From Megaleporinus macrocephalus (lineage: Eukaryota > Chordata > Actinopteri > Characiformes > Anostomidae): a stretch of 64,000 nt of DNA. This document shows positions 1 to 13,000 of the stretch, in pieces; the first letter of the stretch is position 1, and every line of letters begins with the position of its first letter. The notes under the pieces are model-generated. The model worked only from the letters and a program-made list of their open reading frames with translations. It was not told where the DNA came from and did not search any database. The position numbers and the translations under genes are program-made. Location: positions 24,904,441-24,968,440 of the forward strand of contig CM038722.1 in NCBI GenBank assembly GCA_021613375.1. The letters are read 5' to 3'.

Positions 1-700
1 TAATAGGTCTGAAAGGATATGTCTCTGTCAAAAACTGTTAATGAGAAAAGGAAATAGACAACCAAGAAGAAGACAAGACCTCAATTTAGCTGAATGGGAT
101 TGTTTGGGATTACGTGCAACATGAGAAGCAGAAAATGCAACCAATTTCTAAACTGAACTTTGGAGGTGCAAGAAATATCTCTGCAGATTGCCTTGAAAAC
201 CTAAAAGCATAACTTTGGAAAAGAATAGAAGCTGTAATGAAGGAAAAATATGGATGCATTTAATATGTAAAGAAAAAACAATCTAATGATGAAAAAGGAA
301 TTTTACTGGAAATTGGTGAATGATTAAAGAAATGTTCTTGGCTTTTTATATATACTTATATACTATATTTTAGTGTATATAGTGTATATATAGTATATAT
401 GTATATTATATACTATATTATATATAATATAATTTATATATTTATATACACACACACTCTGTAACCGAACACCAACCATCAAGTAACTTGTTTTATATCT
501 GTTTATTATGGAACTGTGGTTTATTTATAATCATAGGATAGTTCACAAAAATAGCGATGACTCTCATGATCTCATATATAGTGTGATGAAACCCTCCACA
601 AACAACACTGCTGCAATACTTCACTGACTGAAATTTGCACTTTGTCCTGAGGAAGCCATGCAGTACCTGTTTCTCACAGGCAGATGGCAGTATTAGCCCA
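1..700. other. No gene seen; AT-rich, TA tract at about 345-440
   Basis: The segment is downstream intron of gyg2. Apart from a degenerate TATA-rich tract there is no exon-like signal. The missing gyg2 C-terminal motif was looked for here on the minus strand and not found. Confidence 0.6.
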
Positions 701-891
701 AGGAAAACTTTTCAGTTCTAATGAATAAATGAAAACATTTGCTGACCACTGACTAAATAAGACTTCATTTCCTGTTTTGTTTGACCCTTGTCTGAAAACT
801 TTACAGTCAAAAGACTCTCAGTTAAGAGGCTGAAACGTCCATACGTTTGTTTGTTAATGTGAATAATAGCTTTTGGCACCATCCTACATAC

Positions 892-1053
892 AGTGTCTGG
901 TTCGGATACAGTCGTTTTTTCAGCAGACTCTGTCTCTGTGTCGTCTTTTGCCTGATCAGTCGGTGGGTCTTGATCACAGGGTGGGAACTGATCAGGGGGT
1001 GAGTCCTGTAGCTCTGAGCTTTCTGATTCCTCTGCATCAATCTGGTCACTACT
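892..1053 (-). CDS. gyg2: gyg2 exon 8, linker; last exon in window
   Basis: The exon is 54 codons, phase 0 at both ends, after acceptor ttacactgcag and before gtatgt. It encodes [20 protein letters not shown] and a Thr/Glu-rich run ending [10 protein letters not shown]. The WEEGxxDYMG-type C-terminal motif is not found between 1 and 891, so at least one further exon lies off the left edge. Confidence 0.7.
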
Positions 1054-4000
1054 CTGCAGTGTAAAGAGCAAATAACAAGAGACAATATCAACAACACTAA
1101 TAAAGAACTAAGGTACAGTAGACACGAAGAGGTTCTGCTATCTGCTCTCCTTGTTGTTTATTGGAGCTGGTGTTTTTTCACTAGGTGTGCCAACATTCTT
1201 CACTAGTGAGTTACTGAACTGAAGCCTGGAGGGCTTATCCTCCAAAGAGAGGGTGGAGTCTACATACTGTGATTCATACAAAGAGAGCGAGGGAGGAAGA
1301 GAGTCAGCATGAATGGGAAATTTGTATCATGATGAGTCTGAGTGAAATGCTATCGGGGAGGGTCTCTAAACTTATCTGATTGTTGCACTCATTACTTTGG
1401 GAGATGGTGGATGGCAGTGTGATGATACATAAGATTACTGATTTGTATTATGTTGTCTTCAGCTGCTGATGCACATTAATCATAATCATAATTCAGAGGA
1501 TGACCAAAAAGCCACGACACTTACCAAGAATTTTGTCTTTTTATGTATGTAAAACTTTTTTAGTGTAAGGCTCTCGTTTCTAGACAGTAAGTGTCTCTGT
1601 GACTCAGCAGTTCAGCACATCTGCTGAATACTAACTGATAACCATGTGTTTTAAGCCTGGATTTAAAAACAGTCCCAGATGGAGCACGTCTAATGTCACT
1701 TGGGAGACTGTTCCAAAGTCTTCATGTGGCGACAGCAAAGGCACAATGTCCTGTTTGTTTAAAACAAGACTGTGAAACAGTCAAAAGTGATTAAGACAGA
1801 GGCCTTAAAGATCTTGACTGTGCATTCATACAAAGCACTTCCATAACATAAGCAGGCGCAAGTCCATTCAAGTCTTAAAAAAGCATCACTACCATTTTAT
1901 ATTAGATTCTTCAAATCACTTAATAATCTACTAACTATCCATTTAATGGACATGAATGTTATGTTGAATGTAACAGATTCTATGAATGCAAGTGGGAAAC
2001 CCTGAGGGGCATCTAGAGAGGGCCTGATCAATTTTCTGTAAAGTTGAATAAACTAATCAGAAACATTAGATGCACGTAACCAAAGATATGGGTTATATTG
2101 TTCTCTCTACCTACAGGTGTACGTAGTGGAAAACCACATGGTGTGAAAACATCAGTACATTTCTACTGCTACTGATAATTATGGAGAAACTCAAACTTAT
2201 GATGGATTATACTTAGAATTAAAAATTAGTTCCCACTAGTGTTTGCACAAAGCATAATTTAACCTCTAAATTTAACATATACGCACACTAGTTGACAGCC
2301 CTAACCACAGTGGCTGGGGAGCAGTAGGGAGTTAGGTGCACTTAATTTGTGTGCAGTTGGTCCAGGGAATCCAACCGGCGACCTTCTGGTCACAAGACTG
2401 GATACCTAACTATCAGCCCACGACTGCCGATAATATACATGATACTTTTATGAACAGGACATGACCTAACACAGTAAAAGAAGTCAGTTTCATTTAACTT
2501 AACAGTTTTAATTTGACTTAAAATGGGCTTTTTCTGCATTAACCAGTTGTTTAGATCTAAACAAAATCATTCAAGTGTGTAGAGAAATTTGCCAATTTGG
2601 ATTTCATTATTGTGGTAATTATAGGAACCAGGAGTCATGATGCATACAATGCAATGACTGCAATGCAAAAGGACTAATTAACCTACATGTCTTTTTCTAT
2701 AGTTTTAAATGTAATGCTAATTACGATGAAAAGCTCAATCCTTTGGGTCTATTTTGCATGTAACTCTTCACCATCAATACATCTAAAGAAATCTTAAAAC
2801 CAATAAGGTATTGGTAAAAGGAGCTTTCAAGAAGCATAAAAATCCGCTGATGTCTGGTTCCCATCACAAACACTGTGATTCTGTCTCTGTAGGTTTCTCT
2901 AGAACAGAGCATTCCACACCAGACCACTCTGAATGACTTTGTTTACATTTTAACCGTTTACTTGCAGAGAAAGTTGGTAGAATTTGCCTGGGAATTGGAG
3001 AACCAGCTCACCCACCGCTAAAATCAACTCATTCACCATCATCTCCTCCAGCTGATGAGATGAACTTGAGCCGAGCGTGTTCAAAGTCAAATCTTCATGC
3101 GACTGGCTGAGTGTCTCCTCTTCGCAACTTTGGGCCTCAGAGTCTGTCTCTTCTTGGCTTTGAGGATGAGGAGCCGTCTGTAGTGCTGCCAAAGGCTGCT
3201 GCCTCTACGGTGGAAAAAAGGCAAGAGGAGATAAACATACATCCACATTACTGCGCGTTTTGGTGAGAGGTGGAACCTTGTGTAGTGTATAAAAAATAAA
3301 TACCCGAAATAAATATTCAGACACAGCACATGCATTCCTAAACACAAAGCTTTCTTACTGGTTCTCTGTTTGGACCTACAGTTCTAAGAAAGCCCTCTAA
3401 TTGGTGTAGAGCCTTCTTCAAACATTGAAAGGGGTTTTCATGCTCACTTATTTTATATTTAAACATGGTTCTTTAAAGTTTCCTCTGTTACATCATTCCA
3501 AAGAACTTGATTTTTTTTTTTTTTTTAAAGAAGAGATGTTTTAGAAGTCTGTAGTTATGTGCTTTAGCACTGTGCCATAGTCAGGGACCACCCTTCCTTA
3601 ATTCACCCAACAGTCAAAATAGCCAAGTTAGCCTGTATACAGAAAGCCTCAACAACTAAAATGAATAATATTAAGTGTTTTCAGTATCTAGTTGGTCCGA
3701 TCTTTTTTTCTTTAGTTTTTCAAAGAAATGTGCAGGAAATTTTATTCTTGTAAGTTGGCATTTTTTCGTTTCTCATGATCCTAATAATGCCTACACATTC
3801 TGTGAGGTGGTCAGTACATTATTGTGAAAAAGCCAGCACTTTCTTTGATCAGCTGGGCCATCCCAGACTTTAGAAAGAGGAATTTAATGTTGAATGCAGT
3901 GAAAACATAGAAGAGAGGCTACCTTGTGGCAACCCTCACCTTCCTTCTCAATCCTAATCATGCTTTTAGTAATTTAACACCGTTTCTGTTGATCCACATG

Positions 4001-7000
4001 AAAAATCTGTGTATATAGGGCAACTGGCTTTTTCCTTTTTTTTAGGATTTCTAACAAACGTTTGTCTGTTAATGGTTTATTTTTTAATCATTTTATGGTA
4101 GTACTGAATATAAGATAATAATGATAACATTAATCATATAAATACTAATCTTAATAAATAATTGTAGCTTTAAAAAAAAAAAATTAATAAGGCTGTCTCA
4201 CATGTTGGTCTGTCTGGCTGTAGTACTCCTCCCACCACAAATTTACGTAGCGCTCCAAATTTTGACTGGAATCCCATGGAGGAACACCGCTGGACCGCTG
4301 CTGGTTGTATTGGAAATTCCAGGGCTTGGTTTCACCCAGGAAGTGAATAATTTTTGCCTGATGGCCAAACCTGCATAACACCAAACAATCAGCATAAAGG
4401 AAACAAACTGCATTAAACAAATTCTCCTTTACTTGTGTACTTATATATAATGTATGTTATGAATACGTACTTGTTGAAAGCAGGTAAGTATGTGTACGTT
4501 GCACTGGCACTTAGGTTATAAATAAACGGTAGATGTTTATTAATGTCTTTTGTTGCCCAGTCACTGAAGAAAGAATTTAGAAGTCCTTGGTCGCCTCCTT
4601 AAAAAACACAAAATGCACCATCAGGGTTTTATAATATGGAAATCAAAGTGAGTAGCCCATATGGTCCATTTACAATTTCATTGTTACTGCGATATCACAA
4701 AAACCCACATATTTTTAAATGTGCACTTATCTGGTCTACAGCTGTTTAGCCAAGTAATGCTAAAGTTATAAGGAGAATCCAGTTTGCTTTTTATATGAGG
4801 TATAGTACAATGCAGCCAATCAGCTTTGATACTTCATAGCTGACTTTAAAAGCTTCAAGATTTTGCATTACTGTCACATCAGAATTGCACTGAATTGAAT
4901 TCAAATTCAAAACATTTCTGCAGCTGCAATATTAAAAAAGTTTCTTAAATAGTTCTTAGCTTGGGCATATAGTTCTATAAACAGTTCTATGGGTAAAGAA
5001 CCGTTACATTGTGTGGAGGTGCTTTCAACTGTGAGCTTCTACATTTGCACTTTTTCAATTTACAAAAATAAACATATACCACAACTACTTCCTTTCCCTC
5101 ACCATCAAAGCTGCCATGCAGGTCAGCGCGCTCCAGTAATCGTAAATAGGTGTCCAGACTGGGTCTGAAAACAAAGACCCCAGAATTGAAGCAATCAGGC
5201 CAGCCTGGATCTGGAGCCGCTGACAACTCCTCTCGCTCAAAAAGCTCATCTACGTTACACAACACCTGGAACAGCACACAAGAACAGGACTGCAGGTTAG
5301 GTATCAGCCTTATAAAGAATTATGTTCCCTAAACTGTAACAGTGATAGTCAGCTGTTTGGTGTCTGAATGTTATTTATCTTTTTTTTATCGTTTTTGTAA
5401 CACACTACAATCAATCTGCTTAACAAAGTTTAAATGGGCAGTCTAAGCTGGAGGTTAAGGATCCAGGGCTGCCCACAACTCCTGGCAAGTATGCTCACTG
5501 CCCTCTGGTGTGCCCTCTCGAAGACAAGTGGTAAAAAGTTTTAAATTCTACTGAATGGATGTTAAAGTAAATATTTTGAATGCACATCAATGCTATCAAT
5601 GCGCCACAAACTAACCAATGCTGTACGGCCATCGACATAATGAGTGGGTCGCCAACTAAGTGAGTTTTCAACTGAATTTAAAATGTATTTACATTATTAA
5701 CAGATTGCCGTTGAACTGACCGTATCCATGAGAGACTGACAAATTTGAAATAGATTTTAGACTGGGATTGCATTAAGTGCAATCATAGATCAGCAGACTC
5801 GCCACAAATCAACTTGCTTATGTGATTTCTGACACTATATGTGTCATATATAAATGGACAAGCTACAAGTCTAATATATAAACTCATTGAGCACTGAGCA
5901 GTTTGAGATTACTTGTGTGATATGGTGTGTTATTATGCTGGAAGAAGCCATTAGAAGGTGGTAACTTGAATGGCTATGAATGGATGGACAGGGTCAGAAG
6001 CAATACTCAAATTGGCTGTTACATTCAAACATCGATTCATTGGCATGAACAGGCTCAAAATGGTCAAAGGAAACATTCTCTACACCATTACACCACCTCC
6101 ACCAGCCTGGACTGTTGACACATGGCAAGTTAGGTCCATGGATTTATGCTATTGGTGCCAATTTCAGCAAAAATAAGGATTTTAATATATATTTTAAATA
6201 AGGATCAGACCTGGCTATGTTTTCCAGGCTGCCGTTCTTTAGTTCTGGTGAGCCTGTGCCCACTGCAGCCTCAGTTTTCTGTTTGTAGTTGACAGAAGTG
6301 GAACCTGACTGCTGTCATGCTCAACCTCCAAGTTTGGCATGTTGTGTATTCTGAGATGCTGAGTTCTTCTCTTTTGACCTCTGAACTACAGCTATTTCTT
6401 TATTGCATTTTGCATTCTAGTAAACTCTGAATACTACTGTGCATGAGAATCCTAGGAAATCAGCAAGTATAGAAATACTCAAACCAGCCCATCTGGCACC
6501 AACAATCATGCCACAATCAAAATCTTTTCTGTTAGTTGATGTGAACATTACCCGAAACTGTTGGCCTGTATCTGCATGATTTTAAGTGCTGGAATGCTAC
6601 CACAGGATGTGACTGGTCGATGTTATTGTATATTACATCTTGGGTTATAGATATGTGTAATAACACTTTGGACCCACCAGTGCATTATTTAAGGGGTTAA
6701 ATAGTAGCAGCAGTTATGTGAGGTCTGAATTTTGCCTGAGCTTTTTACTTTTTGTCTACCCATATTTTACGGGGCCTGTTTACACCTCGTGTTAACATTT
6801 CCAGATCGTACCTGGATAAACTTTGTCCAGATTTTATTTATACTTATCACTGAAATGCTCAGGTTTCTCTAAAAATGACAAAAATGAATTGGTGAAATTT
6901 GTGCAGTTGTGTTAACGTTTCATCGACTACAAATGCGTTACAACACGTTCATTCAGAATCAGCTACTTATCACAAATCAGCGCCAAGCTACCGGCCAAAC

Positions 7001-10000
7001 GTTTTTATAGAGCCCTACCGGTCAAATGTTTTTATAGAGCCCTACCGGTCAAACGTTTTTATAGAACACTACTGGTCAAACGTTTTTATAGAACACTACT
7101 GGTCAAACGTTTTTATAGAGCCCTACCGGTCAAATGTTTTTATAGAACACTACCGGAAAAACGTTTTTATAGAACACTACCGGAAAAAACGTTTTTATAG
7201 AGCACTACCAGAAAAACGTTTTTATAGAGCACTACCGGAAAAACGTTTTTATAGAGCACTACCAGAAAAACGTTTTTATAGAGCACTACCAGAAAAACGT
7301 TTTTATAGAACACTACCGGAAAAACGTTTTTACAGAACACTACCAGAAAAACATTTTTATAGAGCACTACCAGAAAAACATTTTTATAGAGCACTACCAG
7401 AAAAACGTTTTTATAGAGCACTACCGGAAAAACGTTTTTATAGAACACTACCGGAAAAACGTTTTTATAGAGCACTACCAGAAAAACATTTTTATAGAGC
7501 ACTACCAGAAAAACATTTTTATAGAGCACTACCAGAAAAACATTTTTATAGAGCACTACCAGAAAAACGTTTTTATAGAGCACTACCAGAAAAACATTTT
7601 TATAGAGCACTACCAGAAAAACGTTTTTATAGAGCACTACCAGAAAAACGTTTTTATAGAGCACTACCGGAAAAACGTTTTTACAGAACACTACCAGAAA
7701 AACATTTTTATAGAGCACTACCAGAAAAACATTTTTATAGAGGACTACCAGAAAAACGTTTTTATAGAGCACTACCAGAAAAGCGTTTTTATAGAGCACT
7801 ACCGGAAAAACGTTTTTATAGAGCACTACCAGAAAAACATTTTTATAGAGCACTACCAGAAAAACGTTTTTATAGAGCACTACCGGAAAAACGTTTTTAT
7901 AGAACACTACCTGCCAAACGTTTTTATAGAGCACTACCGGAAAAACGTTTTTATAGAACACTACCGGAAAAACGTTTTTATAGAACACTACCGGAAAAAC
8001 GTTTTTATAGAGCACTACCGGCCAAACGTTTTTATAGAGCACTACCGGAAAAACGTTTTTATAGAGCCCTACCGGTCAGACGTTTTTATAGAGCACTACC
8101 GGAAAAACATTTTTATAGAGCACTACCAGAAAAACGTTTTTACAGAACACTACCGGAAAAACGTTTTTATAGAACACTACCGGAAAAACGTTTTTACAGA
8201 ACACTACCGGAAAAAACGTTTTTATAGAGCACTACCGGAAAAACGTTTTTATAGAGCCCTACCGGTCAGACGTTTTTATAGAGCACTACCGGAAAAACGT
8301 TTTTATAGAGCCCTACCGGTCAGATGTTTTTATAGAGCACTACCGGAAAAAACGTTTTAACAGAACACTACCGGAAAAACGTTTTTACAGAACACTACCG
8401 GAAAAATGTTTTTATAGAGCACTACCGGAAAAACGTTTTTATAGAGCCCTACCGGTCAGACGTTTTTATAGAGCACTACCGGAAAAACGTTTTTATAGAG
8501 CACTACCAGAAAAACATTTTTATAGAGCACTACCGGAAAAACGTTTTTATAGAACACTACCGGCCAGGCGTTTTTATAGAGCACTACCGGCCAAAGGTTT
8601 TTATAGAGCCCTACCGGAAAAACGTTTTTATAGAGCACTACCGGTCAGACGTTTTTATAGAGCACTACCGGAAAAACGTTTTTATAGAGCACTACCAGAA
8701 AAACATTTTTATAGAGCACTACCAGAAAAACGTTTTTATAGAGCACTACCAGAAAAACGTTTTATAGAACACTACCGGCCAAATGTTTTTATAGAGCACT
8801 ACCAGAAAAACGTTTTTATAGAACACTACCGGAAAAACGTTTTTATAGAGCACTACCGGCCAGACGTTTTTATAGAACACTACCGGCCAAATGTTTTTAT
8901 AGAACACTACCAGCCAGGCGTTTTTATAGAACACTACCAGCCAGGCGTTTTTATAGAGCACTACCGGTCAAACATTTTTATAGAGCACTACTGGCCAAAC
9001 GTTTGTATATTATATATGCAATTGTTTTACAACCTTCCTGGCCAAGCCCATTTACAACCTTACCAGCCAAACATTTTTAGAACATTGTAGGCGAAGTGTA
9101 TTTAGGACATAACAGGCTAAACACTGATATAACATTATGGGCCAAACATATTAACAACCTTACCAGCCAAACGTTTAAAATGCACAAAAAACACTAAAAC
9201 CATTATGGGGCAAATGTTGATAGACCAAACATTTTAACAACCTTTCTGGCATAACATTTTGTTCCCGCATAATTTGCTTTCAAATATAACTTTCATCATA
9301 GTGACGGAAGCAACCGAGCTCCCTAACATTCATCTACGCTACCGTCCCAGACTGCACAGGTACGTCTACAAGACGTTTATGCTCACAGTTACATCGTTAA
9401 AGCATCTGTTTGCTCACTGGCACATCGTCGCTGAGAGCTCGGTACCTAAAGGCCAAGTGCTGTCCCACAACATACCTGAATAGTAACCTGATGCTTGTGC
9501 GCTGATGCTCTAGGACGTTTATACACGGTTTTCCGCCTTTCAACGCGCCTCATGTGGAATTAGTTTGCCGTTCTCTAATACTGTAAGGACCCACGCAGCA
9601 AAAAGTATTCGGCCAAGCTCTGGACAGAATCTACCATAATATCTGGTCAGGGTCCGTAAAATGGATCTGTGCTGGTGTCTAGATGTACAACCTGCCAACA
9701 ATATTTTCTCTACTACATGTTACATATGAATACAGTACTTTCCAAATAGATTCAACTTAAATTAAAACAAACATATACAAAATAAATAATTCATAAGCGA
9801 CAGCATTTAACATTTTTATTCCACACAAAATTAACAAACATTTCCTACATTGATTATAGCATTCTTGGACACTTGAGACTTAGCACGGTGCATCATTTCT
9901 TATGTAAGCAGCCTACAGAGGAGACAAAAACATTTTATTTGTGAACCAGCAATAAATACACAGTCCCTGGTCACTACAGCTGTGACAGTTGAATGAACTA

Positions 10001-13000
10001 TTAAATGTTATTGAGATATCTGCCTGAATGGCTCATAAAATATTTGTATTGGAAGAAGGTTGACAGTATGTCAATTCTACATGCTGAACACTTATTATTC
10101 AAGTATGACAGTTTATAGTTTTCCATTCAGTACAGAGTACGGTACATAATATGTATAAGTCACAAATCTATGCAGAACATGAGAGAACAACTTGAAGAAT
10201 GCATACATTTAGTATTTTGTGTTGGATATATTAGGCTGTGTAACCTATGAAATACAAAATATCCTGCAACATGCATTACATTAAACAGATTAGATTAGAT
10301 TAATTTACTGAACTAATTGTTACTCACTTAGTCTGGTTGATGCAACAGGGCCGATCAGGTGGTCAATCCAATGAAACAGGTCAAATGGCAAGTTGATGTC
10401 TCATAGTTCAGCTGTGTGGCATGATTCTGTAATAGCAGCGTACAGTCGTTAAAGTCACAAGCACTGCTGGATAAGTTGTCACAGTTTTGAGCTGATGATC
10501 ATTTACCATATAAACAACTAAGTAATTTAATTGTATTGTTCATTTAATGTATGCAACTATTAAATTACATGTCTAAAATAACTAAATTGGCACAGTATGA
10601 ACTGAGCCAAATAAAACTCAAGAGGGTCTTAAGTCACTCTTTGTCATATGGAAACAGGAAGCAGCCACTCAGCTGTCAGGAAATGGCACTTACTAGCCAG
10701 TATGCCGCAGTGAAAGGCACCTGCAATTGTTAACTTTTAATGAGGGGCATTTGCCTTTCACAATACTCAGTTAGTGCTGTTTGCCAATGGGACCTGGTAT
10801 GCAGAAACAGCCAGCGGTCACTTCCTGATGTCAGCGAGGGACTGAATACCAAATACACTTAAACATTATACAACAAACTAACTTGCTTTATAACTTACTT
10901 TGTTTAACAAAACAGATGAATTAGCACTAACATACACTTACATGCTGTTGCTGTTAGATATTTTTGTCTACCAAGCTTGACTGTAGTTATAACCTATAAA
11001 ATACATATCAGTCTGTGGTATCTAACATATAATGCATTAGACTAATCCAAAACACAATTTTAATTAGCTGATTTAAATATAACCCACCTTGAATAGAAGC
11101 AACAGGGCTGGCTTTCAGGTGTTCAGACAATCTTGCCCTGTAGAAATCCTAGAGAAAACGTTCATATCATTAGCACAACATACTAACTCTGTGTTTCCAA
11201 TGTTTTGTTGTATTTTTACTCCTAATTCAATCTAATGATAAGTACAGATTTTAATGCTGGAAACATTTTCTGATAAGGGCATTCACCTGGTCCACCTTAA
11301 ATGGTGCCTGACTGACTCATGAACCGGAGGGGCTAGACAGCAACTGCACCGCTATTTAAGGTGGAACTATAAAATTCAAACAAGAAGTTGGCGATTTTTT
11401 TAGCATGTGGCCCCATGTTAAATTTCTGCTGAACATGAAACATGATTTTAGATTCGTTGTTTTATTTTACAAAAGAGACGTACCCGTGCGTCTAAGAAGC
11501 AAAACGAGTTGAAGTTGTTCGGCTCGGTAGCTAGCTAATGCTGGCTAACTAGCACTGCTAGCTGAACTAACTGTGTAGAATCATACAACACAAATAAATC
11601 GCCACAATATCCAACATAAACAAACCAGTACAAAATCACATTTAAGTTTAATAAACTTATTTAAGTGTAACCTACCTCTGCTGAGTATAAGCTTTGCTGC
11701 TTGTGTTCGTCAGTTTGTCCGTTGGTCGCTCCTCGCGCTGAGTTTGAATTAGTGCCGGTGCTGTGTTCCTCCGCGACCCTGGACCGGATCCTGAACTAGT
11801 ATAGGCCCTGTGTTCCTCCGCGGCCCTGGACCGGATCCTGAACTAGTATAGGCCCTGTGTTCCTCCACGGATCTGGACCGAATCCGAATAACAAATCTAA
11901 ACTACAGATGGAATCTGACTCTGTTCTGAAATCGTACTGAGGATGTGCAATGAGTGCGGATTCATCATCAGTAAAACGGATCTATATCAGTGTTTAGAGT
12001 CGTGACCTTAACGCGCTGTTACTGTTGTTTTCTTGAATTTATGTAAAAATAAATTGACAAATTTTATGATGTAAGCCAACAATGAGCTTCCCCTCTTTGA
12101 AAGACCAGCAGCCGCCACCGTCCCATATACTGTTACACTGGAAAAGCTTGATTTGGATGCTTTCAACTCCTTGCAGTGCACTTGGTTTGGAGATAACTCT
12201 ACCTTCGATTTCTTGTTTAAAATCGATTAATCAGTGCTCAGCAACTTTGCTCATATAATTGTGTACAGAAGACAAAATCACATTACATTTACACATATGT
12301 TAAATAATGTCAATATCTGTCTTTGACCACCTCTGAATGTGGCTTGAGTGAGTCCACCTTTCACAGTGTTTACATATGGCTTTTCATGCAGTCTAGCAAT
12401 GTCCCAACATGGTTCGATTACCAAAACCGTACGTTAACAGGCCTGCAGAGTGTCAGAAACCATGTAAACAAGTCTTTTAGATATAGGCTCACAGCTAGTG
12501 CAATAGCAACTGGTATAGTTTAACTTTACTTGTTAGCTACATTTGCCTCGTAGCTCCACTGCAAAACTAAAGAAGCACATTTCAGACACCAAACACGCCT
12601 GACTAGCCATAGAGGCAAATTTAAACTTTGCGCCAAATTCAGTTTAATACGTACATACCTATTAAAACACATGTAACAAGTAATATAATGGTATACAAAC
12701 CAATTGTAGTTGTAACACAGGTGGGCTTAGACCACTCCACATATCAGCTCTTTGTGAAATCTCTGTGAAAGCACACAGCTCTAACTGTCTTTTGAAGTCT
12801 GTTTGGCTGGCCATGGCCTTTAAACACAAGCCTGCCCTAATGTAAAGAGTTTTCACCGTTTGCTCCATCAGCAGGAAGGCCATGCTCTTTCAGTGACATG
12901 CTATGAACATTAATGCTTAGTATTGATTCAGGAGTCTGTCATACAGAGCAAATATTGAAGTACAAGAAAAAGTAAAACCACACCACATATGGCACTTTGG

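Larger units (their letters stand above)
9800..11900 (-). ncRNA. Candidate spliced non-coding transcript in gyg2 intron
   Basis: Minus-strand splice consensus is well spaced. A first exon ends at 11676 (CAGCAGAG before gtaggt). Further exons are 11148-11088 (ctctag ... CAAG before gtgggt), 10426-10328 (ttacag ... ACTAA before gtgagt), and a last exon from 9912 (ctgtag) with AATAAA at 9820-9815. Exon 1 lies in a CpG-rich stretch. A frame is open across two junctions but has no ATG and stops early in exon 3, so coding is unlikely. This is inference from sites only. Confidence 0.35.

Noticed and set aside
718..891. Extension of the gyg2 linker exon to the stop at 718
   Set aside because: A phase-matched donor (ACT before gtatgt) ends the exon at 892, and glycogenin needs its conserved C-terminal motif, which the extension lacks.
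2721..2927. 68-codon minus frame
   Set aside because: It lies inside an interspersed repeat that also occurs at 53.9 and 55.7 kb.
6899..8227. 442-codon open frame on plus strand and 291-codon frame on minus
   Set aside because: Both are produced by the 27-bp tandem repeat whose period is divisible by three. There is no start context, domain or splice support.
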